Positions 1 through 12,563 of a stretch of DNA of 64,000 bases are shown in pieces; within the stretch, counting starts at the first letter, position 1, and each line of letters starts with the position of its first letter. Source of the stretch: Guyanagaster necrorhizus (taxonomy: Eukaryota; Basidiomycota; Agaricomycetes; Agaricales; Physalacriaceae); assembly GCF_019112545.1 (NCBI RefSeq), contig NW_025064880.1, forward strand, positions 1,529,091 to 1,593,090. The letters are read 5' to 3'. The notes under the pieces were generated by a model. It was not told the DNA's origin, ran no database searches, and saw nothing but the letters and a program-made list of their open reading frames with translations. Position numbers and translations under genes: made by a program.

Positions 1-471
1 GTTCTCATGACCTTCCCGCCCATCGTCCTGATTGAGGTATTCCTTTCAAGTTCTTCAATATTCGTATGGCTAACAGTATCATAGCGATGGGGCCGCAAAC
101 GTCTCCTCCTTCTGTCCACTCTCGGCGCTCTTCTCTCCCTCATTACAGTTGGTGTCTCTTTAAACTATACCTGGAAGACATCTGCTTCAATCGCCATCAT
201 CACATTCGTCATGTCTTTCGCTGTTGGACTCGGACCTATCCCTTTTGTTATGATACCAGAGGTATCACCGTTCTATGCCGTTTCTGCACTCTCATCCATT
301 GCACTTTCTCTCAACTGGATCGCAAACTTCTTGGTCGGTCTCGCTTTCCTACCCCTTCGCAGGTTTTTGAGCGGCGGCGAAGAAACTAAGCAGGGAAGGG
401 TCTTTTGGGTCTTTGCCGTTGTCCTGGCAGTCACTATGACTATTGTAACTAAGGGCTATAAAGGAAGATAA
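1..471 (+). CDS. Sugar transporter of the major facilitator superfamily, C-terminal part
   Basis: The window opens inside this gene, so only the 3' end is present. One intron (37-84, gt...ag) splits the visible part. The exons join to a loop with the MFS signature RWGRKRLLLL, followed by hydrophobic helices. The next helix carries GLGPIPFVMIPEVSP, which is conserved in the sugar porter branch, then a basic cytosolic tail ending at TAA 469-471. Family knowledge says such proteins move hexoses or related sugars across the plasma or vacuolar membrane by proton symport or facilitated diffusion. The substrate cannot be told from this fragment. The gene is convergent with the F-box-like gene that follows. 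Confidence 0.85.
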
Positions 472-497
472 AAACATAGGAATCGGCTTCTTGATGT

Positions 498-2267
498 TTA
501 CTCATCATCATCTTCCCTGTAAAGGCGAGTAGCATAGAAAAATGGAAGGTCCCTGGCTTGAGAATGATTTCAGGCTATCGTTCCAGTTGGAAGAAAGAGA
601 GTGAGACAACGTACCAGGACGACCTTGTAATACTTTCCCAAGTGTATCGGACTTATCCAAATACTGGACCATTCGGAACCTCCAGACATACCTCGAGTGT
701 TCATCTACGGTACAAACTAGTTTGTATGCATGACTGTCCACGCAGACGAGAAGACGACTGAGCCTTGCGGGACCGGGTATCTCTGTAGATTTCACGGAGG
801 CCGTGAAGCGCACTGTCGCGATACGATTACAGACTTGCGTGAAGCTGGCGCCCGCCGGAATATCCATGGTAGAGAAAAACCGTAGGATATAAAGGTCTGG
901 CCATTGAAGTGATGATAGTATATTAAGCATACGCGTCTGTAGGTTTCCCCTCAGCATCACAGAAATAAGCTGACAGCAGAACTCCTACCACGACATCATC
1001 ATCGTCCGCGGCACTCACCCCCTGCAGACCAACTGGAATATGAAGCTCAGTTAGGTTACGACATCGACACAGTTGGTCCAGCACGTATTTGTCTAGACCC
1101 CAGACGGGTCCAGCACACCGCTTTGGATGAACCCACAGCTCCTCGATGGTTCTCGCATGCTTTGGAAGGACGTCATGATAGAATTGCTCCGCATGTGCAT
1201 CCTTATCGTTCGTATGAATTTTTAACCGCTCCAAGCCCTCATAAGAGCCGAGATAATCCAACAAAGCACAACTCGTGGAACACACGCACAGCTCCGTCAG
1301 ACGGATACCCTCTCCACGCAAGAAGTCCCACAGGTCCCTAGGAATCTTCTCATCAGAAAAATTGAGGTTCAGGGCCTTGAGATGTCGCAGGCGCGCAAGC
1401 GGCAATTTTGGACCTAAACGGAGGCCCCCGACAGAAAGCTGCTCAAAATGAGTGACCGTTCCTGGCGGAATTTTGGCGAATAGAATAGAGAGCGATAAAG
1501 TGCCTTGCATGTTGGCTTGGGCGCTGGTTTGAGGACTGTACATATGAATACGAAGGATTTTCAACTTGGGGTTTCTTGCAATGACGTCTGGTAGTAAATC
1601 CAGCCCCGCGGAGGTATAGCAGTCAAGAAGAATGCTATGAATATGCGTCATGTCTGTGAAGAGAGAAAGACACTTCCAATGGCATTTCAGGTCAACAGGC
1701 ATTGGTTTATGGGGAGCTAGACGCATAACAGTGCCAATGAAGCGTCGAGGGATAGGATGGGTGACGTCCCAGCTTCAAGGGCTTGGATTCAATATTTCGC
1801 GTTTTTACAAAGAGCACAAAAACCCACGTGATCTTCTTCAAGGCCACCATGAAAGGAAGTGATGCGTAAATCCGCTCCTCAAGGCGGCGCTGAGACTTGA
1901 TTATGCCATTCCAAAATGCTTGGTGCTTGGGTCTACCAGCGTTGTCAGGATGTGAGTGTATCCAGAGCTGCTTGACGTGTTTCCCGATGGATAAATGTCG
2001 GCCATCAGTTTCAGGCGCTATAATGACTTTAAGAACGGAGAGATTTCGCTGATAGCGATCGATGCTGTTGAGGTGTACGTGGACGGTGCTGTATACGAAA
2101 GGAAACGCCAGAACGTCAAGATTTTTGCAAGTCAAGCGACAGATTTTGAGGTCTTCGGTAGTCAACTGTACAAAAAAGGTTGGTTATCGCCATGAGTACT
2201 ACATACAGCCTGTTCAACTGACATGCCCAAGTATTTGTGCGGTGATTTCAGGAGGAAACTGCAGCAT
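498..2267 (-). CDS. F-box-like leucine-rich repeat protein
   Basis: The start at 2267 gives an F-box-like N-terminus (MLQFPPEITAQILGH) that splices at intron 2166-2222 into LTTEDLKICRLTCKNLD. Further introns fit at 1773-1827 and 937-1018, the last with a gtgagt donor. The middle of the protein has irregular leucine-rich segments (about residues 150-370), as in basidiomycete F-box/LRR proteins. A final intron probably joins to a short acidic end (DDDE, stop at 498-500), but this last exon is less certain. In this family the F-box binds Skp1 and the repeats choose a substrate for SCF ubiquitin ligase. These genes are greatly expanded in Agaricomycetes and the target is unknown. Confidence 0.65.
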
Positions 2268-3070
2268 TATCGACAAATGAATGATATTTCCAAAGCTTCG
2301 GACCGCTCAGATCTTTCCTGGGCAGACGCCAGAAGTTTTGGGAACAGAGTTCGAGTTGAAGAAACGGATGATCCCGTGATGTCGGAATAGATGACCCTGC
2401 CAACAGGGCACACTTCTGACGTTAGCCATGTTTTAAGTGACATGCTCACCTGCGTCCTGCTCAAAATACTACTATATGTCAAAGCAACAGCTATTTTATC
2501 CTTTCTGCTCTCTCCGTTTCTAACTTTCCCTACCTGTGCTCAGCTAAACGAGCAAGCTGATGATGATGCAACATGCCAGCAAAATAGGATCTTTTGGCTC
2601 TTGAATCGTCCAAGTCGCGCTCCGTTGTCGCATAACAAGACTTGTCTCTTGACTTCGTACAGCGACAGGCTTGCTACCGAAGACCCCCGACCTCATGTTC
2701 AACAAAACAGTTTTACTACTTGTGAAGATATGGTTGGATTCACTCTGTAGTTCATATACAAAGATTTTCCAATTTCCGGCGCTTTTGTTGGATGCCATGC
2801 GGTTCAGCGATCTGAAGGGGTCTTACTGAGGTTGAGATTCACGGAGATCATTACTGGTGCTGAAGCTATGTAGTGATTGCACTGGTCTAATCATTTATAT
2901 ACAAGATTACAGCTTAGGTGAAGGACAGCCAAGGCCTCAAAGACATGAAGTATTGTCTAAAATATAATGCGTACATCTCTCGTAACCAGAGGATGCCGCG
3001 ACGAATCCGACGATACTTGGATAGATAGCGGAGCACTAGTAGATAGCGGTAGTGGAGGGTACGAAGCCCA
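2268..3070. other. Intergenic stretch, no supported gene
   Basis: About 0.8 kb between the F-box-like gene start and the end of the kinase-like relic. Open frames on both strands are short and show no recognisable motif. It probably holds the F-box gene promoter, but no clear element was identified. Confidence 0.4.
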
Positions 3071-4180
3071 TCACTTTAAGGAATCAGCAGGCAAGCCTTT
3101 CCACCTATCAAAGGTTTCGTGGTCATCAGGATCAGGTATCATTGGAGGGCAGGCTTGCAACTGTTCTTCGGTGAGTGATGGGTACATGTCTTCGAAGAAT
3201 TTCAAGGCCTGTGCAGCAGTGAATCATCTTTTGCAATCATGAGTGACCATCACGTCAAGTAAGGGCGCAAGAAAAGGAGCGTAGAGCAGCACGTGCTGTG
3301 GGGAGAAGAACAATCAGTCGCATCATAGAACAAGCCATAAACTACCCAAATCTAAAATGACCGGCACAATTGGAATCCAAGCAATGCGACATCAAAGGCA
3401 AAAGGATCGTAGTCGGGTTCTCCCTGGGCAGTATCGTGCACAGCCCAATAGTTTGTGCCATCCCATGACTTCCAGCAAGGAAGACAGCACTCAGATTGTG
3501 GAACGTCAAGGGGAAATATGACAGAGATGTCGAAATCAATATAAGCATAGGTAAGTACTCCTGTGCGGCGCACAGACCGATGAAAGGCCGCAGTGCGATA
3601 GTTCCTGATATAGTGAGCATCATGCGCATGGTTCACTAGTGTATTGCCCTCTTTAATATCCTGTTAAGTGTCAATGAAGCAATTTGATGGCTATCAGTTG
3701 CATCTCTCGGTCTTGCACAAACCAAATGCTGCTCTGTGTACGAACCAAAAGTTAGATGTGCATGGGACTGAAGGAGGCCCATGCAGATCCAGACGGCATG
3801 TTACTGGAAAGATAATTCTCGCCGCAATCGCCGTAGTACTCAAGAGAATGGTTCTCCTTGTAGGCCTAGAGAAGAGGAGACTTGGCAGACAAGTCGGGCT
3901 CCGGAAACGGACGAGGGGTTCCATAGGGTAATGATATGGGCTCCCCCTTGTGAAACTGGGGGTGGTAGAGAAAATAACCTCGCTCGGCAGACCAACCGCA
4001 TGGATTGCCACCATTTGCGTCGTTTGTCAAGGGTTTCGGGGTCACACTCTTCAAGAGGATCAAAGTCAAGGTGAGATAGAGTAAAGAAACAACATTTGTG
4101 AAAAGCTCACTGACATTACCGAAGAAAGTGACGAAGCAACGGAGCCATGCGAAAATGATAGGCACCAGTCGAACAGATAA
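3071..4180 (-). pseudogene. Basidiomycete kinase-like domain gene, decayed
   Basis: The 3' part (3071-3664) is well preserved. It has a catalytic-loop-like DIKEGNTLVNH, then YIDFDISVIFP in place of the usual DFG region, then GEPDYDPFAFDVALLG, a pattern typical of a large fungal kinase-like family, and it ends at TGA 3071-3073. The 5' part is broken. A fragment LDFDPLEECDPETLDKRRKW is out of frame with GWSAERGYFLYHP, which then runs into TAG and TAA. A beta-3-like IAIKLL sits almost directly before the catalytic loop, so the helix-C to helix-E stretch of roughly 60-70 residues seems to be missing. An intron-based rescue was sought and not found. It could still be a rapidly evolving gene with odd splicing. 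Confidence 0.55.
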
Positions 4181-4347
4181 ATCGACCCTAAATTCTTTTC
4201 CCGTATGTTGAAACTGCCGAGGCTATTCCAAGAATATGTAAGATACACCTCAAAGGCGCGTAAGGAGTCAAATGCTGGGGATCGGTTTTACAATTTCCAA
4301 TAGGGCCGTGGGAATTTTCACTTTGTTGTCTCTTACTTCCAAATTCT

Positions 4348-5286
4348 ATGGCGTCGCGTTTGGTGATCCCCAGAGCTCGAGTGACTTTGGGAAATATTGG
4401 ACCGGCCTCTGGATCGTTGCATCACGTACGAATTTGGTCCAATGCTCTGACTTGCAGCTGACTTTCTTCAGCAAAAACGTGTCGGAAGAGGCCAAGGCTC
4501 GAATCATGGAGGAACGGCTGGACGCGGTAACAACGGTCAGAAGAGTCGTTCCGGCCCAGGTATCAAGCCAGGATTTGAAGGTGGTCAGACTCCCATAACA
4601 AGGCGATTTCCAAAGAGAGGCTTTTACAATCAGTGCGTATCCTTATCTTCGGTCCATTCGAGTGGTTCACCCGTTTTGCAGGAATACCAAAACATGGGCG
4701 CCAGTGAATCTCGAACGACTTCAGTTTTGGATTGATCAAGGACGAATAACGTCGAGTCCTGAAAAACCTATCACTGCAAGGGAGCTGCTGCTATCGGGAT
4801 GCATACACGATGCCCACGACGGCGTCAAGATCCTGGGCGATGTACGTTTCTGTGCTGTCGGAATCAGGACCATCTATATTGATATTACCAGGGTGCCGAG
4901 CATTTCAAGTCCAAGATTTATATCACCCCTGCCCGAGCATCCAAAACAGCTGTCAGCGCCATTGAGAAACTAGGAGGCACTGTGGTGTGCAAGTATTATA
5001 CCCCACAGTCATTGAGGGATTGTCTGAAAGGTCGTACGGATCGCATCGAGGCTGCTCCAACGCGTCGTGACGATATCAGTACGTTATCAACATATCATTC
5101 AGTCTTCAAGCTACTAAGTTATCCCGGAAAGTTTGGTACGGGCGTTATCGAAATCGTGGATACATTGCACCTCAGACACTGGATGCTGCTGGCAATCTAC
5201 CATTTATCGAAGACAGGTGGAAAGTCCTCGCAAAGGAGCTTGGTGTCTGGAAAGACCAGAGATTTGACAAACAGAAGAAAAGATAG
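4348..5286 (+). CDS. MRPL10: Mitochondrial large-subunit ribosomal protein uL15m
   Basis: The protein is rebuilt from exons 4348-4425, 4472-4632, 4682 to about 4840, and two more ending at TAG 5284-5286. It shows the uL15 hallmark run [18 protein letters not shown], then [20 protein letters not shown] and RRFPKRGF. The mitochondrial-type extension follows: [22 protein letters not shown], and a lysine-rich end after [14 protein letters not shown]. Introns are 46-50 bp. uL15 binds 23S-like rRNA in the large subunit, and this length and C-terminal extension fit the mitochondrial form encoded in the nucleus. Its stop lies 21 bp from the stop of the convergent Prp38 gene. The symbol follows yeast naming. 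Confidence 0.9.
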
Positions 5287-5307
5287 TATAGTACACTTGT
5301 TAATACA

Positions 5308-6260
5308 TCACGAATCTGTTTCCATACGATCTGGAGAGATGCTTCTACTACGAGACCGGAATGGGGACGGTGACCGCGAACCCGACCGGGAACGAGAAGG
5401 GCTTCTGGAAATGAAACGACCCGCAGACGACAAGCTCCTGCTCCGACTTTGTGAGCGTGAACTCGTTCTGCTACTGCTCCTGCTGCGGCTTCTTCCCCGG
5501 TCGCTCTTGCCTTCCATTGCGTCCAGTAAGCGACTCTTTCTGGGACCAATGTCTCCGTTTTCTTCAAGGATCTGTCTTTTCGCTAGCCGTGGCAGAATAA
5601 TATCGCAGACGCGTTCCTCTGTTAGCAGCGAATCCGCGAACTCGTCAATGAATGTAAGAGAGTAGCCGGCTGAAAAAAACTTAGATATAGAACAAGATAT
5701 ATGATGGGGCGTACCCATGTTCCGAAGCCGTAATTTTCTGTAGTCCTTCAGCAGTGGCTCGAGGAGATCGTACACCTCCACCGCGCGAAATGTCATCCGG
5801 ATGTACATTGCTGCCAGAGCCCGTAGATATCTGAAGTAAAAGTCACCAAGAAGAAGAAAGAAGAAGAGAAAAGCCACGTACTTGAAATCCTCCGCCTGCA
5901 GATATTCAATGAGGATTTCTTTCTCAGGCTGGATCTGGAGCAACTTTAACAAGAGGCACATAAAATCTGTCGGTCGCTGGTTTCCGTATACACCTCCAAT
6001 ATATTTCAGTTCAATGGCCTTGTCAATGAGGCTTTCGGCTACAGGACGCAGTGAGTACGACGTACTGGATCGACGCTCGCGCTCACCAGTTAATGCAAAA
6101 CAATGTTCTTTCCAGTAATTGGACTCGTAAATTCGGTTACGGATGACAGTCTCGACTAGATGCTAATATGATGAGCACGCTGTGCAGGATGGTGACGAGC
6201 GCCTACTTGTGGATTCTGGCCGTGGATGGCGAAGGAGCCGCTGACGGTGGTGTTGGCCAT
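5308..6260 (-). CDS. PRP38: Pre-mRNA splicing factor Prp38, with RS-rich tail
   Basis: The start at 6260 gives [18 protein letters not shown], followed after an intron by the Prp38 core ([19 protein letters not shown], then [18 protein letters not shown] and [16 protein letters not shown]). These are spread over several exons with introns of about 50-60 bp. Prp38 is a tri-snRNP protein needed to activate the spliceosome. The C-terminal 70 residues are rich in Arg-Ser dipeptides ([20 protein letters not shown]), a tail seen in animal and plant PRPF38 but not in the short yeast protein. It is divergent from CDC16, with only about 116 bp between the two start codons, so they share a promoter. 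Confidence 0.9.
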
Positions 6261-6376
6261 GGAAGCGTGATGATGAGTCGCGTGGTAGTCTCACTCAGTG
6301 CAACCTTGCCTCTGACCGTGACCTTCTCCTTGCCTTTCATAGCGAAATTGTTCTCTCACTGTCGTCGTCGTTCACG
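6261..6376. promoter_or_regulatory. Bidirectional promoter between PRP38 and CDC16
   Basis: The 116 bp between the two divergent ATGs must hold both 5' leaders and core promoters. It is pyrimidine-rich on the plus strand (cttctccttgcctttc) with no obvious TATA box, which is common for fungal housekeeping genes. Confidence 0.5.
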
Positions 6377-9120
6377 ATGAACTCAACTCCAGCGCAGGGC
6401 CCATTGTCGATACCAACCCGCCTGACTGGCAATAGCAAACGACCGCGGTCATCATTTGGCTCTTCATTTTCCTTCGGTCCCCACAACATCATGGACTCAT
6501 ACATTGAAGACGGCAATTCGAGCACCATGTCCTACTCGAAATCCGTGGCACTTGACCCCAACCGTTCCATGCTCCCCGTATCACCACTTGGGCTTAGTCC
6601 GCGTCGCCAACGAAAGCGCAAGGACAGCTCAGCCCGGCCTCCACATCCTCTTACGATTGACACTACAGACGTGTTCCAAGGTCCTGAGGATGACGCAGAC
6701 GACGAACAGGAGCAAGAATGGGGCATTATTGACCGCATGCGCCTCTGGCGACACGATGCCATGATGCAGCATCTCTACGAGACAGCGGCGTTTTGGGGGG
6801 ACAAAATCCTAAGCTGGACGAGCAAGTCGCGTCTTTTTGTTTCTAATTTGCTGGATTGGCTCATGTGTTGTAGATGATCCAAACGACGCGTTTTGGCTCG
6901 CGCAGACATATTTCCAGATCCATCAGTATGCTAGGGCAGAGAAGCTGCTCACGCGCCCATTTCCTGTCCCTCCCATTACGATCACACTCCCATCGTCGGG
7001 GCCGCCTAACGGAAATACTTCTTTTCTTCCTCTTGATTCTGATAGGCCGTCGACTTCCTCAGTACGTTTACCCATGGGCCCGGGGACTTTATTAGGAAAA
7101 GCTGATGATACGCGTCCTGGGGTCGGAATGTCGAGGCTAGTAGATTTGAGTATCGCCTGTCGGTACCTTGCTGCTCAGTGTATGGTGAGACAAGGTAATT
7201 GGAATGCCGCGACAGAAATTCTTGGCGAAGCGAACCCTTTCCGCGATTCAGGCAAGTAAAACCATCTCCGATCAGTCATGCATCTAATTGTCATACAGTG
7301 AAAAGCGGCCCGTCGATACCGAATATCGATGGTGGCATCAAGGTGATTCATATCTGTCTGCGGTATGTACATCCACTCACAGTAACAGATTGAAGCGTCA
7401 ATGTGTCACCTCCGCGGAATTGTTATGCAGAAAATCGGACGCGTCGACCAAGCGAAAGAATGCTTCATGGAAGCTCTCGGCCTCGACGTGAAATGCTATG
7501 AATCCTTTGAGAAACTTGTTAGCACTGAAATGATGACTTCAGATGAAGGTCGGAGGCAGTCCCTAATCATCCACCGATGTGTATTGACTACCTGTATCAG
7601 AGTGGGAGTTCGTGCAATCCCTCCCATATCAGGTGCAGACCCCGAAGGATGCAGAGCTTGTTCAACTTATGTATACTACTCGTCTGCGCAAGTACAAGCA
7701 TGTGGAGGAACACGCTGTCACACGCCAAAAGCTTGTAGAACAGTATCATCTGGGTGACAACCCAGACGTTCTATTCAGCTTCGCCGACTCTCTATATCTC
7801 TCGTTTAGATGGCATGACTGTTTCACAATCACGTCACGGTACTTCATTTCCCCCCCTGCTACGTACTGGGCTGATCATTTGTTCCTGCAAGGATTCTGAG
7901 CCTGATTTCTATTCATGACCATACTTTGCCGTTGCACATTGCGTGTATGTTTCACATAAACCATTTGCACTCCAAACTCTTCCTTCTGGCGCATGATATG
8001 GTGGATAGGGAGCCAGACAACCCTTTGAGTTGGTACGCGGTCGGAGTATGGTATCTCGGCAATAAGAAGTGGTCGACAGCTAGGCAATATTTTGGGTAAG
8101 GCGTTCCAGCTCCCAACCCGCTTAAAGCCTGAACCGATATACTAGGAAAGCGAACTTACTGGATCCAAGGTTCGCACCAGCGTGGGTAGCCTTTGCACAT
8201 ACCTTTGCGTATGAGGATGAACATGATCATGCAATCACCGCTTACTCTACATGCGCGCGGATGTTTACGGGGTAGGTCCTCTGGTGTCTCTCCGGGCGCG
8301 TGAACTGAAGACTGTCGATTTAAGGACACATTTACCTTTAATGTTCATCGGTATGGAACATCTGACATTATCCAATATCAGCTTGGCCGAAGAGTCGCTG
8401 TCTGCTGCAAGGCATATGTGTGATACTGACCCTCTGCTAATCAACGAGCTGGGTGTGTTGACGTTCAGTCAGGGAAAGTGAGTGGTTTCCTATATAAGCA
8501 ACACGTCTCTTACCCCTTGCTAGATATGATGATGCTGCCAGTCTATTCCAGCAGGCGTTGAAGCTTGCCGAAGTGACGCAGGGTTCGCGTATTAATTGGA
8601 TATCTACTTATCTGAATCTGGGTACTGCTTATCGTAAACTAAGGTGCGTAGTTGAATGGTTGTTCTAGGGCGTTCACCTGAGGTAGTCAGAAGGCGTTTC
8701 AACGACGCCAAAGCGGCGTATCAGCAGGTACTTGACTTAGATCCCCACAATTCAGTTGCTTTGGGATTCATGGGAATGGTGCATCATCTACTTGGTAATG
8801 TCGACAAAGCCATCGAGATCTATCATGAAGTAGGAAATCATCCCTTTCACTCGCTAAATATTCTTAACCATCTTTTTCTCACAATACAGTCACTCAGCAT
8901 TGATCCAGGGACCCATCAAGTCCTTGAACTTCTTGGCATGGCTTTGGAGGCGATCACAGCAGGAGGACCGAAAATGTCCGACGATGAATGGAAAAACATG
9001 CTCAAGTCAATGACAGAGAAATATTCCTCAAGTAGCAGTCATTCTCAGAAGGGCAAGGAAAGAGAGCAGCCTGACGTGCCTTTAGACATTGCTCCAGAGG
9101 ACGACATGAATGTGGGATAG
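6377..9120 (+). CDS. CDC16: Anaphase-promoting complex subunit APC6/Cdc16, TPR protein
   Basis: A low-complexity N-terminus (residues 1-110, with RRQRKRK) leads into [20 protein letters not shown] and then tetratricopeptide repeats ([22 protein letters not shown], the [16 protein letters not shown] region, [20 protein letters not shown]). The arrangement matches Cdc16/APC6. In the APC/C this subunit forms a TPR homodimer in the arc lamp that supports cyclin and securin ubiquitination. Several short introns split the gene. The first (6822-6873) starts with GC (gcaagt) rather than GT, and only that donor keeps the frame into [11 protein letters not shown]. The protein ends with a Ser/Lys-rich tail and stops at TAG 9118-9120, convergent with EPL1. 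Confidence 0.9.
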
Positions 9121-9386
9121 AGCACTGAAAGTACGGTGGGCGGAGCTCACGTACATATACAATTCGCAGACGGCACTATCATTTTTTGTATAAGCGAAGT
9201 CTACTCTATGTTATCAAACGTATGCACGTCCAAAGGGAATCTCCCTTAGCAGGTCCCCTACCTAATTTACGTAGTAAAAATACACCATTGCAAAGATAAT
9301 TTCAATTGAGAAGGGAGGTGTAATATAATCTTAACTTCAATAAGTAAACACAAGGGGAAAAATGATTAGAAGATAACGAAAGTCAA

Positions 9387-12057
9387 CTAATAGCTCTGAG
9401 TCGTGGTGGGTAGGACAGGCGTGCGTGAACCATTTCGCACATCTGTGACAGCGGCGTCACCATTCTGAGGCACCGCGGTTGCAAGATTTGTCCATTGCGG
9501 TCTCATGGCGGGAGGAATGTATTTCGCCATTTCCGGACTGGTCGTCGCAAATGCCGACTTGAGCTGCTGGAGTTGTTGCAAGCTCAGGCCATTTCCAGAC
9601 CGTCCATCTTGAATTTCACCCTTAGGGATATCAATATGTGGCATGGTAATGGCAGCACGACCGATACCATTGGTGGTCGTCGGAGTCGGAGTCGGAGCGG
9701 TGGTAGGAGATTGGACAACAGAGGATAAGCTGATGTTCTGCGTCACACCAGCTGAAGGCGCTTGTTGTATTGCAACGGGAGCTGAAATCGGCGGCGGGTG
9801 CGGTGGTTGGATTGGATGACGAACCCCTACGGTCGTGGGAATACCTAACCTGAAAGGAACCACCACCTCTCTAGCACCATCTCTATGAACTATGAGTGAC
9901 TGGTCATTCATAACCGCCTGGTCAACATCAGCCATGATTCGCATTGAGTGGCGCAGGTATCTGCAGAAGAGAAAATTAGTCGGAATCCACTTGAAGCAAG
10001 AGACATAGGTACTCACTTGACATCGTAGTCATCCACAAGAATACGATCATGTTCATCGCTTCCTCCTGCAAGCATCGCAGGCTCATCGTCTGCATCGAAA
10101 CGCCACCGTTCTTCCATTCTTCTGTCTTCGTCGGCATCCGTAACATCGTCAGGCTGGTTGCGCCGATAGTTTCTTCGGTTAACGCCACGGCGATCCACGT
10201 GCATCCGTCCACCGCGACCAGTACGTAGACGAATAGGCATTGGCCGCCTGCTTGTAGACGGGCCTGCCTCCAAGTCTGAGTCCAATGCTATCGCTACACC
10301 CAGCCTAGGCGATGGTGTCGTATTTGAAGGTGGCATAAATTTGAACAGACGTGAAGCATAGGATGGCAGAGGTGCATAATGAGGATTCTATAAAACAGGA
10401 AGTCAGAAGATCATGGCTGGCACGACAGAACAACCGACCTCAATGACATCTTCCATGTTTTGGGCGAAGTTATTCGTCCTCACTCTTTGCATAGCAGACT
10501 CAATCTCCTCGGATAGAATACATAACCGCTTGCTTGGGCGTATAGCTGGTTCGGCACGTATAATGGGCATTGGAGCAACTGACTCCCGTTTCGTGGTAGA
10601 AAGGCGAGGCAGACGGCTGCGTGCAAAACAATCGATGAGACAAAAGAATACACAGGGTCGGAAATACTGACGGCTCGGGTTTCTTGACAGGCTTTTCCTT
10701 ATCGACTAGCAAATCAACATCGGTCTTATCGCCAAAAGAAGGATTCTTTTGCTTTAACTCAGCAAGGGCAATTCGTCGCTCCCAAACACTCTTATGTAGT
10801 TGAACAAAGGTGAACTTGTGTTTTTCTCGCTCCAAAACGCGATTTGCTATATCCAAGGGATCGGCCAACTGCTTGCTTAAGGCAGCAAGTTTGTCGGAAG
10901 AATTAGCCTGAGAAGCGCGTGTCTTGCGGACGGCTTTCACTTCACGCTGCCGGAAGCAGACATACGATTCGTTCAGGGTATCCTGTTCATCAAACTGTAA
11001 CTCCGTCAGTCGGCATTGGACACTAGATTAGGATGGCAAACATACGTTGAGAATCGGCGTAATTCTGAGGCCTCCACGTTCAAGACGACGCTCCTTCCAA
11101 TGGGGATATATCAAACGTGCAATACGCAATAACTGTGAAGGCGGTGGAACCCAAGAAGGAACTTTGAACGCAGAAAAATAAGTCGGTGAAAGCTCGTTAG
11201 AAAAAGTATCTTGGTAATTTGAGAAATCCGGAAAAGGCATGCCGGCACTGAGACTCTGTCGAAGAGGTTGAGAAAGCTGAGGTCGCCTAAATAACGATAT
11301 ACGAACGTGATGCAGATATTCTGTCTCTTCATGTGTGATTAACTCGAAAAGACCCATCACAAGCTCGAACTGATCGTTAGATATCTCAATTGGCGAGTGG
11401 TTGTCAGATTCCTTTCCATTGGCCTTGGTGCTACGCCCTGAGGTTCGTGTACCTGAGTTGAGCGCTGCCCGACTGCTGGTGCCCACCCCTCGGGCCTCCT
11501 CATTATTTTTGCCAAGCCACTCCTCGTCTTTCTCATCCATATAATACGTAGCCCCGTGTGCAAGGCCACCGGAGACAGATTCTTCCACTGTACGTGATGA
11601 GAAGATATATGGTACGGGATCCGACCATCGGTTTGGTGGATATAAGGCTTCATAGTTATCGACAACACCGGTGGAGTCGGGTGTCGGAATGAACACTGAC
11701 GATGAGCGGGAGTTTCCAACGTCGACGCCTCGCACTGTTTGAGCGCGAGTGGATGCTGCAGAGAGAACTTGCTGCAAGTGATGCTCCTAGAACGAGGATG
11801 AGTAAGCTGAACCGTGGACGACACTGCCACCGCCACTAAGTGACATAGCCGCATCTGATTGGCTGAGCGCGACTACTCACATTTACATCGTCTTGATCGA
11901 CGCCTGCAACACTCTGGAGCAATCGGTTCTTCTCCTCGTCTTCATCAAGTATAATTGGTTCCACCGCGACATCCCCACGCACGATTTTGAGACGACTTTT
12001 GTTGGTAATCCGGTTGCGGTTCCTGCTGGACGGCAACGGCGGTTGCGGGCGGCCCAT
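9387..12057 (-). CDS. EPL1: Enhancer of polycomb-like protein Epl1, NuA4 subunit
   Basis: The start at 12057 gives MGRPQPPLPSSRNRNRITNK. The enhancer-of-polycomb N-terminal domain follows over several exons: YYMDEKDEEWL, a segment with FELVMGLFELITHEE, then after an intron FDEQDTLNESYVCFRQREVK and AVRKTRA. Next come the basic helical region (LEREKHKFTFVQLHKSVWE) and a low-complexity Pro/Thr/Gln C-terminus with PEMAKYIPPAMRPQW. In fungi Epl1 anchors the Esa1-Yng2-Eaf6 (Piccolo) module that acetylates histones H4 and H2A. Another likely Esa1-complex-type gene (ING family) lies about 26 kb away in the same window. The gene ends at TAG 9387-9389, 266 bp from the CDC16 stop. Confidence 0.9.
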
Positions 12058-12563
12058 AGCATTGAGGATGAGAGGAGAAAGGAAAAATAAAGGCGGCCTG
12101 AAATTGAGGACGGTGTCGCTGTATTTTGAGGTGGGCGGCGCTGACACTGGCCTTGTTCTGCGAGAGGCGCGTCGTCGGATTTGCCGAAAATGTTTTCGGC
12201 AACTTCGGCGGAAACTCGCTATTTGCACGTAAATACATTATGTCATATGATGGCATTTCTATTTTGGGCCATAAAGACGGGATTCTGCGATTGTTCAAGC
12301 AATCGCATTTGGCCAGCGGTATTGAAAACCGTACCTTTATACAAAGAGCTACCTTAAATTCACCATTCAGGCCTCTAGAAGCAATCCGCAGTCAGTCCAC
12401 CGACAAACGGTATGGTAGCGTACGTACGACTGTCGGAGCATCAACACGATGTATAGAACCAGGAAAAAAGTCGGCAGGCAAAAACTGGAACGGTGTACTA
12501 TGTTAATCTGAATGAAGAACGGTTGTGAGAATTGAGAAGGCAGATTGTGTGTGCTGCTCACCA

